From: Aspidapion aeneum
Taxonomy: Eukaryota > Arthropoda > Insecta > Coleoptera > Brentidae
Reading direction: 5' to 3'
Assembly (NCBI GenBank): GCA_963576565.1
Contig: OY755039.1
Coordinates: forward strand, 80,103,955-80,167,954
DNA: 64,000 nt
The notes under the pieces are model-generated. The model saw only the letters and a list, made by a program, of their open reading frames with translations, made no database searches and was not told the origin of the DNA. Both the position numbers and the translations under genes were made by a program. Shown here piece after piece: positions 1-10,400 of this stretch (position 1 is the stretch's first letter; each line of letters starts with the position of its first letter).

Positions 1-486
1 ATATACCATAAAATTACATTAAATTTACATTTGGCTGAGAAAATTCAAAAAACAGTGAATAACCTAAAAAATTAAAATTTTGGTCAAAACAAATTTAGGT
101 TCACAACCAATTTTAACACATGACAAAAGCCGTAACGTATGCCATGTAAATATACAAATAGTTTTTAAATTTCCAAAAAAAAATTTGCAACATCTGCAGC
201 CTCTTAATTATTATCACTACGGTACTGCGGAATGTTGTAGGTATACCACATGGAAAAAAGCTATACGGACCATATGGTAGCCTGCTTAGAAAAAGAAAAC
301 CTAGTTTGGCAGGTGATTGGATAGGAATAGAAACATAAGAGTTTACCCTGATCGCAGCAAATCCCGGTGACCTTTGAACTAAAAGTTAAAAGAAGAGGGA
401 TAACACCGGATGTGAAATTTTACACCAGATTTGGCGGAAGAACAAACGACTCTTTAAGGCATCGACATTAGGGTCATTAACTATAT
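1..486. repeat. Dispersed repeat, copy 1, first segment
   Basis: This stretch aligns by eye with 33120-33460: the same phrases (for example ataccataaaattacatt and accaattttaaca) occur in the same order with scattered substitutions. The repeat continues at 1661-1925 and 8759-9245 once two insertions are removed. No coding sequence is recognisable; the 66-residue open frame at 80-280 has no counterpart in the second copy. Family unknown. The left edge lies outside the window. Confidence 0.75.
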
Positions 487-1660
487 CGTGGGCGTACAAG
501 CAGAATCATATAAGTCCAAAAAGTTAGTTTCGAGAAAAATAGATTTAAAGATTTGAATTTGCCTGTAAAAATTGTATTTGGTATGAAATGATTTTAAATC
601 TGTAAAGATCGTTTATTGACCATTTTAAAGGTATTTCATCGCAATAAAACACTTAGATTATATAAACATTATTTTATTATAATTTTTTTCCAAACAGAGG
701 TTGGACTTTGTTTTTGAAATCATTTTTTTGGTACATAACGGATTAAAGGAAGGTCGTCGTCTTCATCACTACTATTTTCTTCATAATTATTATAGCCGCA
801 GGTGGGCAGAGACTGGTACCAACCATGGAATTCCTCCGGAATAACTTGATTTTTGCAAAGTGTAAGGAGGTCCTCCTTCTTTTTGGCACTGATTGGCAAT
901 GGTTGGCTGTATAATTTTTTTAGGTTCTTCGGTTCAAATTTTTTGGCATGTTCAATAGAACTATGCATGGAATCTACTTCCATGTAGGAATGGCCGCTTT
1001 CCAAAAAATTATGCTGAATTATCTCAATATCAGTCACCATCAACAAATAGAGCAGTAGAGCAGCAACATGTTGATTGCGATTCTGTCCTCCACATGTGTG
1101 AAGGCAAACGCATTATGTATTCAAATAAACATGTTCCAATCTCTGAACTTCCCCTCTTTCCATTAATTTCCATCCAACAATAACAATAGGCATCGTTCGG
1201 AGGGGTTGAGTTATAAGTCGTCAAATTAAAGACGCAAATTTTTCTTGAGTAATACATTGGACTTACATCGGAGCAAGGTATTTGAAGAACTGATTGTAGA
1301 TCGCCAGCGCGTATTTTGTCCTTTTCTTTAGCCAAGTAGCAATGCACCGTACCCAACAACAAACTATAACAAACTAAGCGCAAGTCTGTGTGAGTTTTTA
1401 ACCTAAATGGACTTACAGGTTTTTTCCTGTTCAAACTTGCGGGCTCGTCGACACCAAAAATCGCTCAAGTGCACTTAAATGATTCTGTTCTTTAAAATCA
1501 ACTGATAATGGACTTAAGCAAATTTGTATGTCATATGCCTTATAAAGTAAAGGCAAACTGGACTTATTTCAGTGAAGCAGAACAGCCGTACGGACTTATA
1601 TCTGCGGTAATCTCAATTTATTAAAAAATGGACTTAAATGATTCTGCTTGTACGCCCACG
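487..1660 (-). mobile_element. TIR DNA transposon carrying a DUF7869-like gene
   Basis: The left end reads CGTGGGCGTACAAGCAGAAT and the right end is its reverse complement; similarity continues for about 30 bp. ATAT flanks both sides (483-486 and 1661-1664). The paralogous repeat at about 33465 has the uninterrupted site, differing by one base, which supports a 4-bp net duplication. ATAT is ambiguous: a 2-bp AT duplication with ends starting ATCGTGGG fits equally well. Subterminal GGACTTA motifs recur (about 1508, 1559, 1595, 1630). The only coding content is a broken minus-strand gene at 720-1434. Superfamily not assigned. Confidence 0.8.
720..1434 (-). pseudogene. DUF7869-like transposon protein, C-terminal part, frameshifted
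   Basis: Two overlapping minus-strand frames (1030-1434 and 720-1046) together look like one protein. The upstream frame has ICVFNLTTYN and AYCYCWMEINGKRGSSEIG. The downstream frame, which opens upstream of its first Met, has CGGQNRN (about 1074-1094) followed by GHSYMEVDSMHSSIEHAKK and an acidic tail. This motif order (VYNLT, Y-x-W-E, RG-x-x-E, C-x-GQN[KR]N, GH-x-x-x-E-x-DS-x-H-x-x-IE) is what I recall for the DUF7869 family abundant in insects. The frames must switch near 1090-1110, so the gene is broken. The N-terminal half of the family is missing. Biochemical role unknown; a transposase-like role is inference from its TIR context. Confidence 0.7.
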
Positions 1661-1925
1661 ATATATACCTACCAAAGTATAAGCTACAAAATTTGATTTT
1701 CCTTCTTCTTAATACTTCTTAGAAGTATTACGATCTCTATTTCCTAAAAATGAATAAAATCACAAAAACTTTGTGAATATTAAGGCATTCTATAATATGT
1801 AGGTAATTTCACAAATATTTTGTAAAAATAAAATTAGAAGATACAAATAAATAAATGTATAAATTTCGCATAAAACTTGTGATATTAGAAAAAATTTATA
1901 TTTTTTAGTTTCGCCCAAAAATATG
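1661..1925. repeat. Dispersed repeat, copy 1, second segment
   Basis: This segment matches 33465-33715 (for example ctacaaaatttgatttt and aatatgtaggtaatttcaca). It ends in ATATG, which is the left target duplication of the BEL element that follows. Confidence 0.75.
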
Positions 1926-2395
1926 TGTTAGCTCCCGCTAAATTTCGCGGTTGTTTATATATATTTTTAAAAACACACAACTGTATGAAGGACAAAGCGC
2001 ATTCCGCGTATTTGGACATGCGCACCAACAACCGGGGAGATCCTTGTCAATCGCCTAGAGAAAAAGGCGTGTTAATTTCGTTCTCCAACAATTTCAAATA
2101 TCTACACCTGAAAGTGCTCGATTTTTGTGTACTGAAGCATAGAACTAGAAACTTCAACCCTTCAGCTACGTGGTGACATCATTAGATCCATCAGGGGCCC
2201 CTTGGAAGTGGAGAATTTGGCTGCAAAAGGGGTGAGTGCATTTGTCTGATTACCGTTGTGTGTCACAATATTTTTCCTATGGACCTTTAGATTATTTCGT
2301 AATTTCATATCAATATTTATGTTTGTTCGCGCTATCATTAATTAAAATATTTACAGTCCACTGCATTTAGCGTTTTTTCTATCCGTGGACTAACA
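1926..2395 (+). repeat. 5' LTR of the BEL/Pao element
   Basis: Boundaries are set by TGTTAG...CTAACA and by the match to 8287-8758. About seven positions differ between the LTRs, all within roughly 2230-2291, with the rest identical as far as I can read. As the upstream LTR it should hold the promoter; I could not pick a clear TATA box. Confidence 0.95.
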
Positions 2396-2400
2396 TAAAG

Positions 2401-2420
2401 TGTTCCTTTCGAGCCGAATT
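2401..2420 (+). other. Probable tRNA primer-binding site (tRNA-Tyr-like)
   Basis: Starting 5 nt after the 5' LTR, tgttcctttcgagccgaatt resembles the complement of a tRNA-Tyr 3' end as I remember it for Drosophila (TGGTCCTTCGAGCCGG...), with one mismatch at the third base and small indels. A few spacer bases between LTR and primer site are common in this group. The tRNA assignment is from memory. Confidence 0.5.
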
Positions 2421-2784
2421 ATTTTTAAATAATAAATCCATACGACGGTATTAATAATTATTTGCAATAAGAACGCGGCCTTGAATTTTTCGCATTATCG
2501 TATTTGAAACGCCGAGAGAGAAAGTCGGCGCAGTATCTGGTTTTGGTCCGCTGCTATAGTAACGGGTCTACTCCGCGTGGTATAAACAAAAGCGAGTAGG
2601 AATCAAAACAAACAAAACAAAAGTTCAGTGGTGTACCATATCATTTCGATATTTAAAACAATTTTCATTAATTGCGATAAATTAGTGCATATTTTCGACA
2701 ATTCGTCATTTTTCTATTTCAGAAGCATTAATTTAGCGTTAATTGTATATTTACCGACAATTTCGTCATTTCAAAGGTAAAATC

Positions 2785-4257
2785 ATGTCTGTCAAAAAAG
2801 CCGTACAAAAACGCAAGGGTTTTTTATCTGCGATCACCGAGTGTTATGTGTTGTCAAAGACTGCGGAAAAGGATGAAAGAGCGAGAAACGAGTTTCAAGT
2901 GAGGTATTCCGATTTGGATGAAACCTTCGATAAATGCATGCTGGCGCATAATGACGTCATTATGTTGATAGACGACACGGACGACGAGGAGTTTAAAACG
3001 CAGGATGCGATCCTTTCAGAAGCTCGTAAATATTTTTATGCGTGTAAGGGGGTTTACTCTAAAATATTTCCGGTTGAGGCCCCATCTTTTTCGGGATCAT
3101 ATGTTCGACAAAACGAATCTGAAACTCCAAAACTCAAAGAGTCAGGTATTCCCATATTCCGATGTGATAAAAAATTATGGCCAAGCTTTTTCGATCTTTT
3201 TAATAACATTATAGATCAAAATCAAAGTCTAAGTAACGTTCGAAAACTTCAATATTTATTTTCATATCTCGAGGATGAGCCTTTAAAATTGATATCAGGG
3301 ATTAGCTTATCTGATCAAAATTATAAAATTGCTTATGACAAATTAGTCAATAGATATCAAAACAAGCGAGACCTCGCAAATGATGCTTTAAGCTCAATTA
3401 TGAACTCCACCTTAAAAAACGAGTCAGCTAAAGAATTACGTAATTTAATTGACACCTTTTCTGAATCCCTAGAAATTTTAAAATCACTTAGCTTTGACGT
3501 TGACAGTTGGGACTTTATTATTTTTTTCATTTTATTAGAAAAATTAGATATTCCAACGCGTTCAAATTTCGAAATGAGTCACGCCAATACTAATACCGAA
3601 ATTCCCACTTTTCAGTCACTTTTTCAATTTCTAGAAAAAAGATGTAAAGTTTTGGAATCACTTCCTCAATCAACAGCACCCAAAAAGGTGCCTATATATC
3701 AAAAATCAAATTCTATGCAAAGTCAGTCTGGGCAAAAGCCTACCTATCAAAATTCAAATTCTATGCGAAATCAGTTTGGGCAAAAGCCTACCTATAAATC
3801 ATCCAATTCGCCTTTTATAGGACTGCCTGGCACCTCAACTAATTCGAGTACGGGAATAAAATGTTTCCGGTGTAATCAAGGTCACGTGCTTTCGAAATGT
3901 CAAACATTTCTTGATCTCTCACCTATCGATCGCCTATCTTTCGTCAAACAGAAAAAATTATGTCTAGCGTGTTTTCATCCCTTGCATAATGTAGATACGT
4001 GCAAATCAAAATATTCATGCAGGACTTGCAATAGTAAAAGGCACCACACTTTAACTCATATCTTAGAAACTAATCAAGAGTCTGGAAGCCAAGATACTAG
4101 TCCTATCATTCACACACCACCTGTCAATAATCTTCATGTGTCATTAAATGCCTCAGGACCTTCAGGTACCTTTCTTTTATGCACCGCCATAATAGATGTT
4201 ATGGACGGTTGCGGAAATTTTCAACCTGTAAGGGCACTGCTTGATTCTGGATCATAG
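2785..4257 (+). CDS. BEL/Pao Gag with start of the protease domain
   Basis: The start at 2785 (MSVKKAVQKRKG) is preferred over the upstream in-frame ATG at 2743 because the 14 extra residues look like leader sequence. The protein has an N-terminal coiled region, a DUF1759-like capsid segment (about residues 105-260, with IPIFRCDKKLWPSFFDLF), low-complexity SNSMxxQxGQKP repeats, and three Cys/His knuckles (CFRCNQGHVLSKC; C-x2-C-x4-H-x4-C starting CLAC; CRTC...H). Gag packages element RNA into cytoplasmic particles. The frame ends immediately after the protease motif LLDSGS at TAG (4255-4257). The same frame continues downstream, so this stop most likely arose by one substitution. Confidence 0.85.
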   Translation: MSVKKAVQKRKGFLSAITECYVLSKTAEKDERARNEFQVRYSDLDETFDKCMLAHNDVIMLIDDTDDEEFKTQDAILSEARKYFYACKGVYSKIFPVEAPSFSGSYVRQNESETPKLKESGIPIFRCDKKLWPSFFDLFNNIIDQNQSLSNVRKLQYLFSYLEDEPLKLISGISLSDQNYKIAYDKLVNRYQNKRDLANDALSSIMNSTLKNESAKELRNLIDTFSESLEILKSLSFDVDSWDFIIFFILLEKLDIPTRSNFEMSHANTNTEIPTFQSLFQFLEKRCKVLESLPQSTAPKKVPIYQKSNSMQSQSGQKPTYQNSNSMRNQFGQKPTYKSSNSPFIGLPGTSTNSSTGIKCFRCNQGHVLSKCQTFLDLSPIDRLSFVKQKKLCLACFHPLHNVDTCKSKYSCRTCNSKRHHTLTHILETNQESGSQDTSPIIHTPPVNNLHVSLNASGPSGTFLLCTAIIDVMDGCGNFQPVRALLDSGS

Positions 4258-7201
4258 ACAGGATTCATCAGTGAAAAGTGTATTCAGCGTCTTAATCTTC
4301 CTAGGCGAAGTTACACCACTGAAATATTCGGATTAAATCAGATGTCTTCTTTTACTTCCAAAGGGCTCGTTCAATGTCACATTAAGCCACAAGGACAAGT
4401 CACTCCTTTACTTAATTTCAAAGCAATTGTTGTTCCACAACTATGTTCCAATATGCCTACATTCACTTTGAACGATAATCAGTGGAAACACTTGGAAAAC
4501 CTTAAACTTGCCGACCCATCTTATTTCACATCTAGACCTGTGGACCTGGTTATTGGTTGCGAGCTATTCGCACAGATATTCAAGGAGGGCAGGGTCCTTG
4601 GACAGGTAGGGCAGCCTTCAGCCCTTGAAACTATCTTTGGCTGGGTCGTCATGGGAAAGGTTGACGAAGTAGGTAGTCTTACGGAACGAACCAGTTGTTT
4701 TTTAACGAGTCATTCACCTCCTTTAGAGGTCATTCTCCCTAGGTTTTGGGAAATCGAACATTTGCCTAAAAAACAAATCTTATCAAAGGAAGAAAAACAG
4801 GCAGAATCAATTTTTACTGCTAGTGTAGTACGGCAACCGAGCGGTAGATTCATGGTAGATCTTCCGTTTAAAGACAAAATAAACCCTGACCTAGGAAATA
4901 CTTATCCGCAAGCTTATCGTAGATTTTTACTTCTAGAAAATAGATTAATCAAAATCCTGATCTGTACACTGCCTATTCAAGTTTCATGCAAGACTATATC
5001 GATTCTAATCATATGAGTTTAGTTTTATCTAGTCAACCAAAGGTCGACGTGTCGTGTTTTTTAGCACATCATTGCGTACTAAAGCCGGAAAGCTTAAGTA
5101 CAAAATTAAGGGTAGTCTGGGATTGTTCGGCAGTCACCCCAAAAAATATTAGTCTCAATGACACATTGTTATCTGGACCGAAACTTCAAAAGGATATTGC
5201 TTCTTTACTCCTTACGTTTCGTCTTAATCCTATTGCCTACATTGCTGACATCAAACAGATGTTCCGTCAAGTCCTTATCAATCCTTATCACCGTCCTTAT
5301 CAAGGGATATTGTGGAGGTTTTCTCCACAGGACCCACTTTCAGTGTGGGAACTTTCTACTGTCACTTTTGGCATGACATGCTAACCTTTTCTAGCCATGC
5401 GTACCTTAAATGAGCTGGCAGAGAGAGAAAAGGAACGTTTTCCTATGGCTAGTACTGTTCTAAAAACGTCAATCTATATCGACGATATCTTGGGAACTAG
5501 CCCTTCGCTTTCTGAAGCTCTCTCCCTTCAAACAGAACTCAATGATTTGTTGAAGTCGGGAGGATTTGAACTTAAAAAATGGGCAAGCAATTGTCCTGAG
5601 TTATTGGCAACATTGCCAGAGTCCGATCGTCAAATGCCTCTCTCTTTCGACAAGGAGGAACCCCACTTTATCAAAGTTTTAGGACTTCAATGGCATCCAA
5701 AAAACGACATTTTTTCTTATCAATGCCGAATGAAGGACAAACCCCCAACCAAATGTTCTATTTTATCTATCATAGGGACAATCTTCGATCCCTTAGGTTT
5801 TCTTTGTCCCTTGTTGCTACAAGCAAAATTTATTTTGCAACAGTTGTGGATATCGAAAATAGGCTGGGACGAAGAACCAGATTCTTCTATCATCGACTCT
5901 TGGAACAAACTTCGTTCTGAATTCCCGCTTCTTTCCAATTTTCAATTACCCCGACAAATCAAACTGTCAAAAACCAATACCTGTCAAATCATCGGCTTCT
6001 GTGACGCTTCAATTCGAGGCTACGCAGGCGTCGTATATTTTCGTGTAGAAGAGGAAAACAATATATCTGTTTCTCTCATATCTGCAAAATCTAGGGTCGC
6101 GCCTATAAAGTCACAAACTTTGGCTAGGCTAGAACTCCTAGGCGCATTTCTTTTAAGCGAATTAATTGACTTCGTTTTATCTAGCTATGAAGGAAAAATA
6201 ACTTTTACAAATATCGTTACTTTCTGCGATTCGCAAGTCGTATTGCACTGGCTTTCATCCCCTCCTAATCGCTGGCAAACATTTGTTGGAAATCGAGTCA
6301 GTAGAATCCAAGAAATCATTCCCTCAAACTCGTGGCGCTACATTCCTTCTGCTTTGAATGCAGCCGATATTGCGTCACGAGGGGCCACCCCTTCACAGCT
6401 CATGTCACATGACATGTGGTGGAACGCACCGTCATTTTTGTGGTCTCCCGAAAACGAATGGCCCGATTTTCATAAACCAAAAATGCCGATTGATTTCGGA
6501 GATATTAATCTGGAGGAAAAGCCAAAAGTCTGTTGCAATGCGATAATTGATGTCAACTTCTTAGATCAGCTTCTTATCAAATATTCCTCTATATCAAAAA
6601 TTCAACGTATCATTTGTTATGTCCTTCGAATTGTTAACCTTTTTCAAAAGCATTCCTATCAAAAACCCACTAAGCCGCCGGACCAAAAAGTTATTTTTGA
6701 GAATATTGTTTTTCCTACCACCGGTGAGATGCAAAGTGCGTTACACCTTCTTATCAAACGCGTGCAAGGTTCTTGTTTTTCTGAGCTTTTTTCCGCGTTA
6801 TCTAAGGATAAACCAATACCGAAACCTTTGCGAAAACTTTCACCTTTTCTTGATGAGAATAATATCATTAGAGTCGGTGGCAGATTACAAAAATCTGACC
6901 TTTTGTCTTATTCTGCAAAACACCCCGTCTTACTTTCGAGTGACCATCGTTTAACTACTCTTCTTATCGAGTCCGCTCATCGACAATATCTTCATCCTGG
7001 GTTTAAAACATTACATAATCTGTTTTTACAGCAATTTTGGATATTATCTGCCAGACGGGCAATTCAAAGAACCATATCCAAGTGCTTGCAATGTTTTAGA
7101 ATCAACCCTAAACCCTATAGACCGCCCATAATGAGTTCACTTCCCGCTCATCGAATCAATCAACTAAAACCTTTTTCGAGTGTAGCTATCGACTTTGTGG
7201 A
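4258..7201 (+). pseudogene. BEL/Pao Pol: protease remainder, reverse transcriptase, RNase H, integrase zinc region (broken)
   Basis: Three frame segments follow one another. 4258-4945 continues the Gag frame (DUF1758-type protease with FGWVVMGK). About 4945-5384 lies one base earlier in phase and holds the first RT motifs (LRVVWDCSA, YIADIKQMFRQV). 5397-7214 holds the RT catalytic YIDD (5475-5486), the RNase H region (GFCDAS; CDSQVVLHWL; ALNAADIASRG) and the integrase His/Cys region (about 6977-7095). The breaks are a phase change near 4945, TAA at 5382-5384, and a phase change near 7198. Each is explained by a single-base event. Confidence 0.9.
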
Positions 7202-7210
7202 CCTTTCTTT

Positions 7211-8053
7211 GTGATTCCTCATCGTTACGGTGGTTGTAATGCTTTCAAATCGTATGTCTGTGTGTTTGTCTGTACGGCCACACATTGCGTGCATTTGGAA
7301 TTAACCATGGAACTGTCCACCGAAGGGTTCGTAGGTGCATTCCATCGATTCATTTCCAGACGTGGAAGCGTGACGCAATGCTGGTCAGATCAAGGCAGTA
7401 ATTTTATAGGGTTTCGTAACCAATTACTGGATTACGCAAGAAGTGCTGCCACCAGACTTTCTATTCGTTGGCATCTGGGACCTCCTCTCAGTCCACATTT
7501 CAATGGCCTGGCAGAAGCTGGCGTCAAAAGTTTTAAAACGCACTTTGTACGAGTTGTCGGCGACCAGAAGTTGTCTATCATGGAGATGTCCACCCTTACC
7601 TGTCGCATAGAAGCCGTACTTAATAGTCGCCCTTTATCTCCTGCCTCTTCAGACCCACACGATCTTCAACCTCTTACCCCTGGACATTTTTTGACACTTG
7701 AACCCCTTAACTCTGAAATTCCGGAGTCAGATTTGTCCGAGGTTCCCCTAAATCGGCTCTCGAGATGGCAACTAATCCAAAAACTACATAATGATTTTTG
7801 GAAACGGTATTCTATAGAGTATTTGCATACGCTACAACAGCGACACAAGTGGGCTGATTCGTCCCCAAATATCAAATTAAATGATTTGGTTATCATAACA
7901 AGTGATCACATTCAAACGCCTTTGAAATGGCCGGTCGGTCGGGTCATCGAACTGCATCCCGGCGGGGACGGTCAGGTGCGTGTTGCGACGGTACAAACGG
8001 TTACCGGTGTTTATAAGCGGCCAGTTGTAAAACTGTGCCTCTTGCCAAATTAA
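7211..8053 (+). CDS. BEL/Pao integrase catalytic core and DUF5641-like C terminus
   Basis: This 280-residue frame holds WSDQGSNF (second catalytic Asp, near 7388) and NGLAEAGVKSFK (catalytic Glu, near 7516). The first Asp lies just upstream in the other phase (near 7192). The C-terminal part (NDFWKRYSIEYLHTLQQR ... WPVGRVIELHPG ... RPVVKLCLLP) is the DUF5641-type tail of BEL/Pao Pol. It was joined to the upstream RT frame before a one-base deletion near 7198; the listed ATG is unlikely to be a real start. Integrase joins element cDNA to host DNA in the nucleus. Confidence 0.85.
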   Translation: MIPHRYGGCNAFKSYVCVFVCTATHCVHLELTMELSTEGFVGAFHRFISRRGSVTQCWSDQGSNFIGFRNQLLDYARSAATRLSIRWHLGPPLSPHFNGLAEAGVKSFKTHFVRVVGDQKLSIMEMSTLTCRIEAVLNSRPLSPASSDPHDLQPLTPGHFLTLEPLNSEIPESDLSEVPLNRLSRWQLIQKLHNDFWKRYSIEYLHTLQQRHKWADSSPNIKLNDLVIITSDHIQTPLKWPVGRVIELHPGGDGQVRVATVQTVTGVYKRPVVKLCLLPN

Positions 8054-8274
8054 AAGTAATTTTAATTTTCTACCTTTTACCGGGTATTACAATAGGTTTT
8101 TTTATTTTTAATTTTTTTTGAATTTTGTGTTTGTTTGTTTTGCCTTTTTTCAGGATTTCGTTATCTCTAAATAAACTTACGATACTTATCTATTTTCATT
8201 CATTTATATTTATCGGTCGATTCTTTTTCTTATATCTATATCTGTCCGGTTGAGATTCTAAAATTGTGTGTTTT

Positions 8275-8286
8275 GGAGGGCAGTTA
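8275..8286 (+). other. Polypurine tract region of the BEL/Pao element
   Basis: The purine run GGAGGG followed by CAGTTA sits directly before the 3' LTR, where plus-strand cDNA synthesis is primed. The tract is short. Confidence 0.5.
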
Positions 8287-8758
8287 TGTTAGCTCCCGCT
8301 AAATTTCGCGGTTGTTTATATATATTTTTAAAAACACACAACTGTATGAAGGACAAAGCGCATTCCGCGTATTTGGACATGCGCACCAACAACCGGGGAG
8401 ATCCTTGTCAATCGCCTAGAGAAAAAGGCGTGTTAATTTCGTTCTCCAACAATTTCAAATATCTACACCTGAAAGTGCTCGATTTTTGTGTACTGAAGCA
8501 TAGAACTAGAAACTTCAACCCTTCAGCTACGTGGTGACATCATTAGATCCATCAGGGGCCCCTTGGAAGTGGAGAATTTGGCTGCAAAAGAGGTGAGTGC
8601 ATTTGTCTGATTACCGTTGTGTGCCACCAATAATTTTTCCTATGGATGTTTAGGTTATTTCGTAATTTCATATCAATATTTATGTTTGTTCGCGCTATCA
8701 TTAATTAAAATATTTACAGTCCACTGCATTTAGCGTTTTTTCTATCCGTGGACTAACA
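8287..8758 (+). repeat. 3' LTR of the BEL/Pao element
   Basis: This copy matches the 5' LTR, with differences confined to the part after tggctgcaaaag. The 89-residue open frame spanning 8268-8537 lies within the LTR and is not considered a gene. Confidence 0.95.
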
Positions 8759-9245
8759 ATATGTGCTAATGTTCGTTTTAATTTTTGGTATATTTAGTTT
8801 ATTAGGCAGTCTGTAGTGGTTTATAGTTTATGAATATAAATTAAATTGATGTAATTTTATCTGCATTTTAAAGAAGTAAAATTAAAAATGTATTATGATA
8901 AGCCTCTGTAATTGTTTTATCCTTTCTGTGTGCAACTTTAATTTGCCTTCGATCTATCTTTACGCGAGACAACAATCCTACTATTTCTTTAGTCACGTGA
9001 CTTTGAATTTAATGTATACAACATATTTTGAAATGAATTTGAATTTGAATTAAACTCTCTCGCATTAGATCACATGCCTGAAGAAAATCGATCACTACGC
9101 CATTCGTTTTTTGGACAGTTATTTGGTCGTTCCATCTAACCAAAACCGTTTTCAAATAGTCCTAGTACTGCATTGCGCGCGCTTTGGGATTTTTCGGACG
9201 GTTTTATGACTGTCCAACGAACGAAGCTAATATGAACCGGAATTC
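8759..9245. repeat. Dispersed repeat, copy 1, third segment
   Basis: After the right ATATG duplication the repeat resumes and matches 33715-34200 (tgtagtggtttatagttt; acgcgagacRac; tagtcacgtgactttSaattta; ttatttggtcgtt; gcgcgcgc). Nothing coding is seen. Confidence 0.7.
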
Positions 9246-9560
9246 CGTTTTAAATAAATTATTGGTACAGTAAATATAGGTTTGAATAGGTACAGGGTTT
9301 TGCCATATATTTTTACATCATATCTCAAACGTTTAATTGAACAGATTCAAAATATGATCAATACAAACGTTTCATAATTTTTTACGAAGTTTAAGAATAT
9401 TTGTGTCAGAATCTCATAAATAAATGGCAAAATTTGACAGGTCGATGTTTTTTTTTAAATAGAACACCCTGTATATAATTTTATAATTTTATAAATCTTT
9501 TGTTTCTGATTTCAAAAACATATATGTTGGGATTATTCAGTTAATTAGTTTTGAAGATAT
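9246..9560. other. Unassigned AT-rich stretch
   Basis: I see no gene. An 'aacaccctgtatataat' phrase near 9465 is the kind of CAGGGTG-type MITE end that recurs in this window, but no partner end was found nearby. Confidence 0.4.
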
Positions 9561-9926
9561 ATGCGTTTAAATGTTGCAGCGAAATTGGCAATAAATTTAT
9601 TGAAGGATGATGACGATAATTCATCCAGTTCTTCAGATTCGGACCAGTAACTTCTTTTAGATGCAGGAAAACCTTATGAAAAAATCCTGGATTATGTCGA
9701 GAAAACGGTGGAAGGTAATAGCACGGATCACCTAACAAACAGATAGGGAACTCAGGTGGTGGGGGGTGCTACGCGCATCTTTCACGCAGCCTGCCATGTT
9801 GGGGTCAACCACTCCAGAGGCGCATTCTGTATTTCAATATTTTTTAGACTTTTAGTACGTGTTGAGCATTAGTGGTGTGCAGATGTGATTTTTGTATTTG
9901 ATATATGGTATTTTTGATTTTAAATA

Positions 9927-10112
9927 ATGGGAACGGTTTGTGCCCTAAGAGACTGTAAATCCACGCGACGGTATACTCTTAATCGAAGTAATTTTCGATT
10001 TCCCCAGAATCCTATAAGGCAAACTTATACATTATTTTATCTTTCGATTTTTTTAAAACTTTTGGCCATATCCTATACAAGGTGTTTAATAATTAAATGT
10101 CCTATGAGATGA
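9927..10112 (+). pseudogene. THAP zinc-finger N-terminal fragment of a transposase
   Basis: The frame starts MGTVCALRDCKSTRRYTLN and continues to FRFPQNP, matching the THAP start M-x-x-x-C-x4-C...F-x-[RKF]-FP. The later Cys-x2-His pair needed to finish the zinc site is not in this frame, and the C-terminal half looks non-coding. In the second copy the same ORF (59193-59288, minus) stops after 31 residues. THAP domains bind transposon ends in P-type transposases. This is a remnant. Confidence 0.55.
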
Positions 10113-10400
10113 ATAAATGATTTAAGTACAAAGAGTTCTTAAGGACATATAGATCTGCAACCCCTTTGATTTTGTTTTTTTATTTTTTTAATACTTTTGC
10201 AGGATTTGTTATGTTTATCTCAAATTTAAAAATACGCTGCCATTAGAACCTAAAAAACAAGATATAAACTATGGTTTGTTTAGAAAGTTTTTGGTGTTTT
10301 GTATGAAACAGCGGCATAAGCTCAGTTTGTAGAAAAGGGAAATTTGTAGATTGGTATTTTGATCCTTAAATTAAGCAGAGGTCCACAAATTAAAAGGGTA

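Larger units (their letters stand above)
1926..8758 (+). mobile_element. BEL/Pao LTR retrotransposon, full length, inactivated
   Basis: Two LTRs of 470 and 472 bp bound an internal region with Gag, protease, reverse transcriptase, RNase H and integrase in that order, ending in a DUF5641-like tail, which is the BEL/Pao order. LTRs start TGTTAG and end CTAACA. The 5-bp target duplication ATATG lies at 1921-1925 and 8759-8763, as is usual for BEL/Pao. The pol frame carries two nonsense codons (4255 and 5382) and two one-base shifts (about 4945 and 7198). The nearly identical LTRs suggest a fairly recent insertion. It sits inside the dispersed repeat shared with 33120-34210. Confidence 0.95.

Noticed and set aside
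8268..8537. 89-residue ORF repeated at 1925-2176
   Set aside because: It is the two LTRs of the BEL element; no motif or conservation beyond LTR identity.
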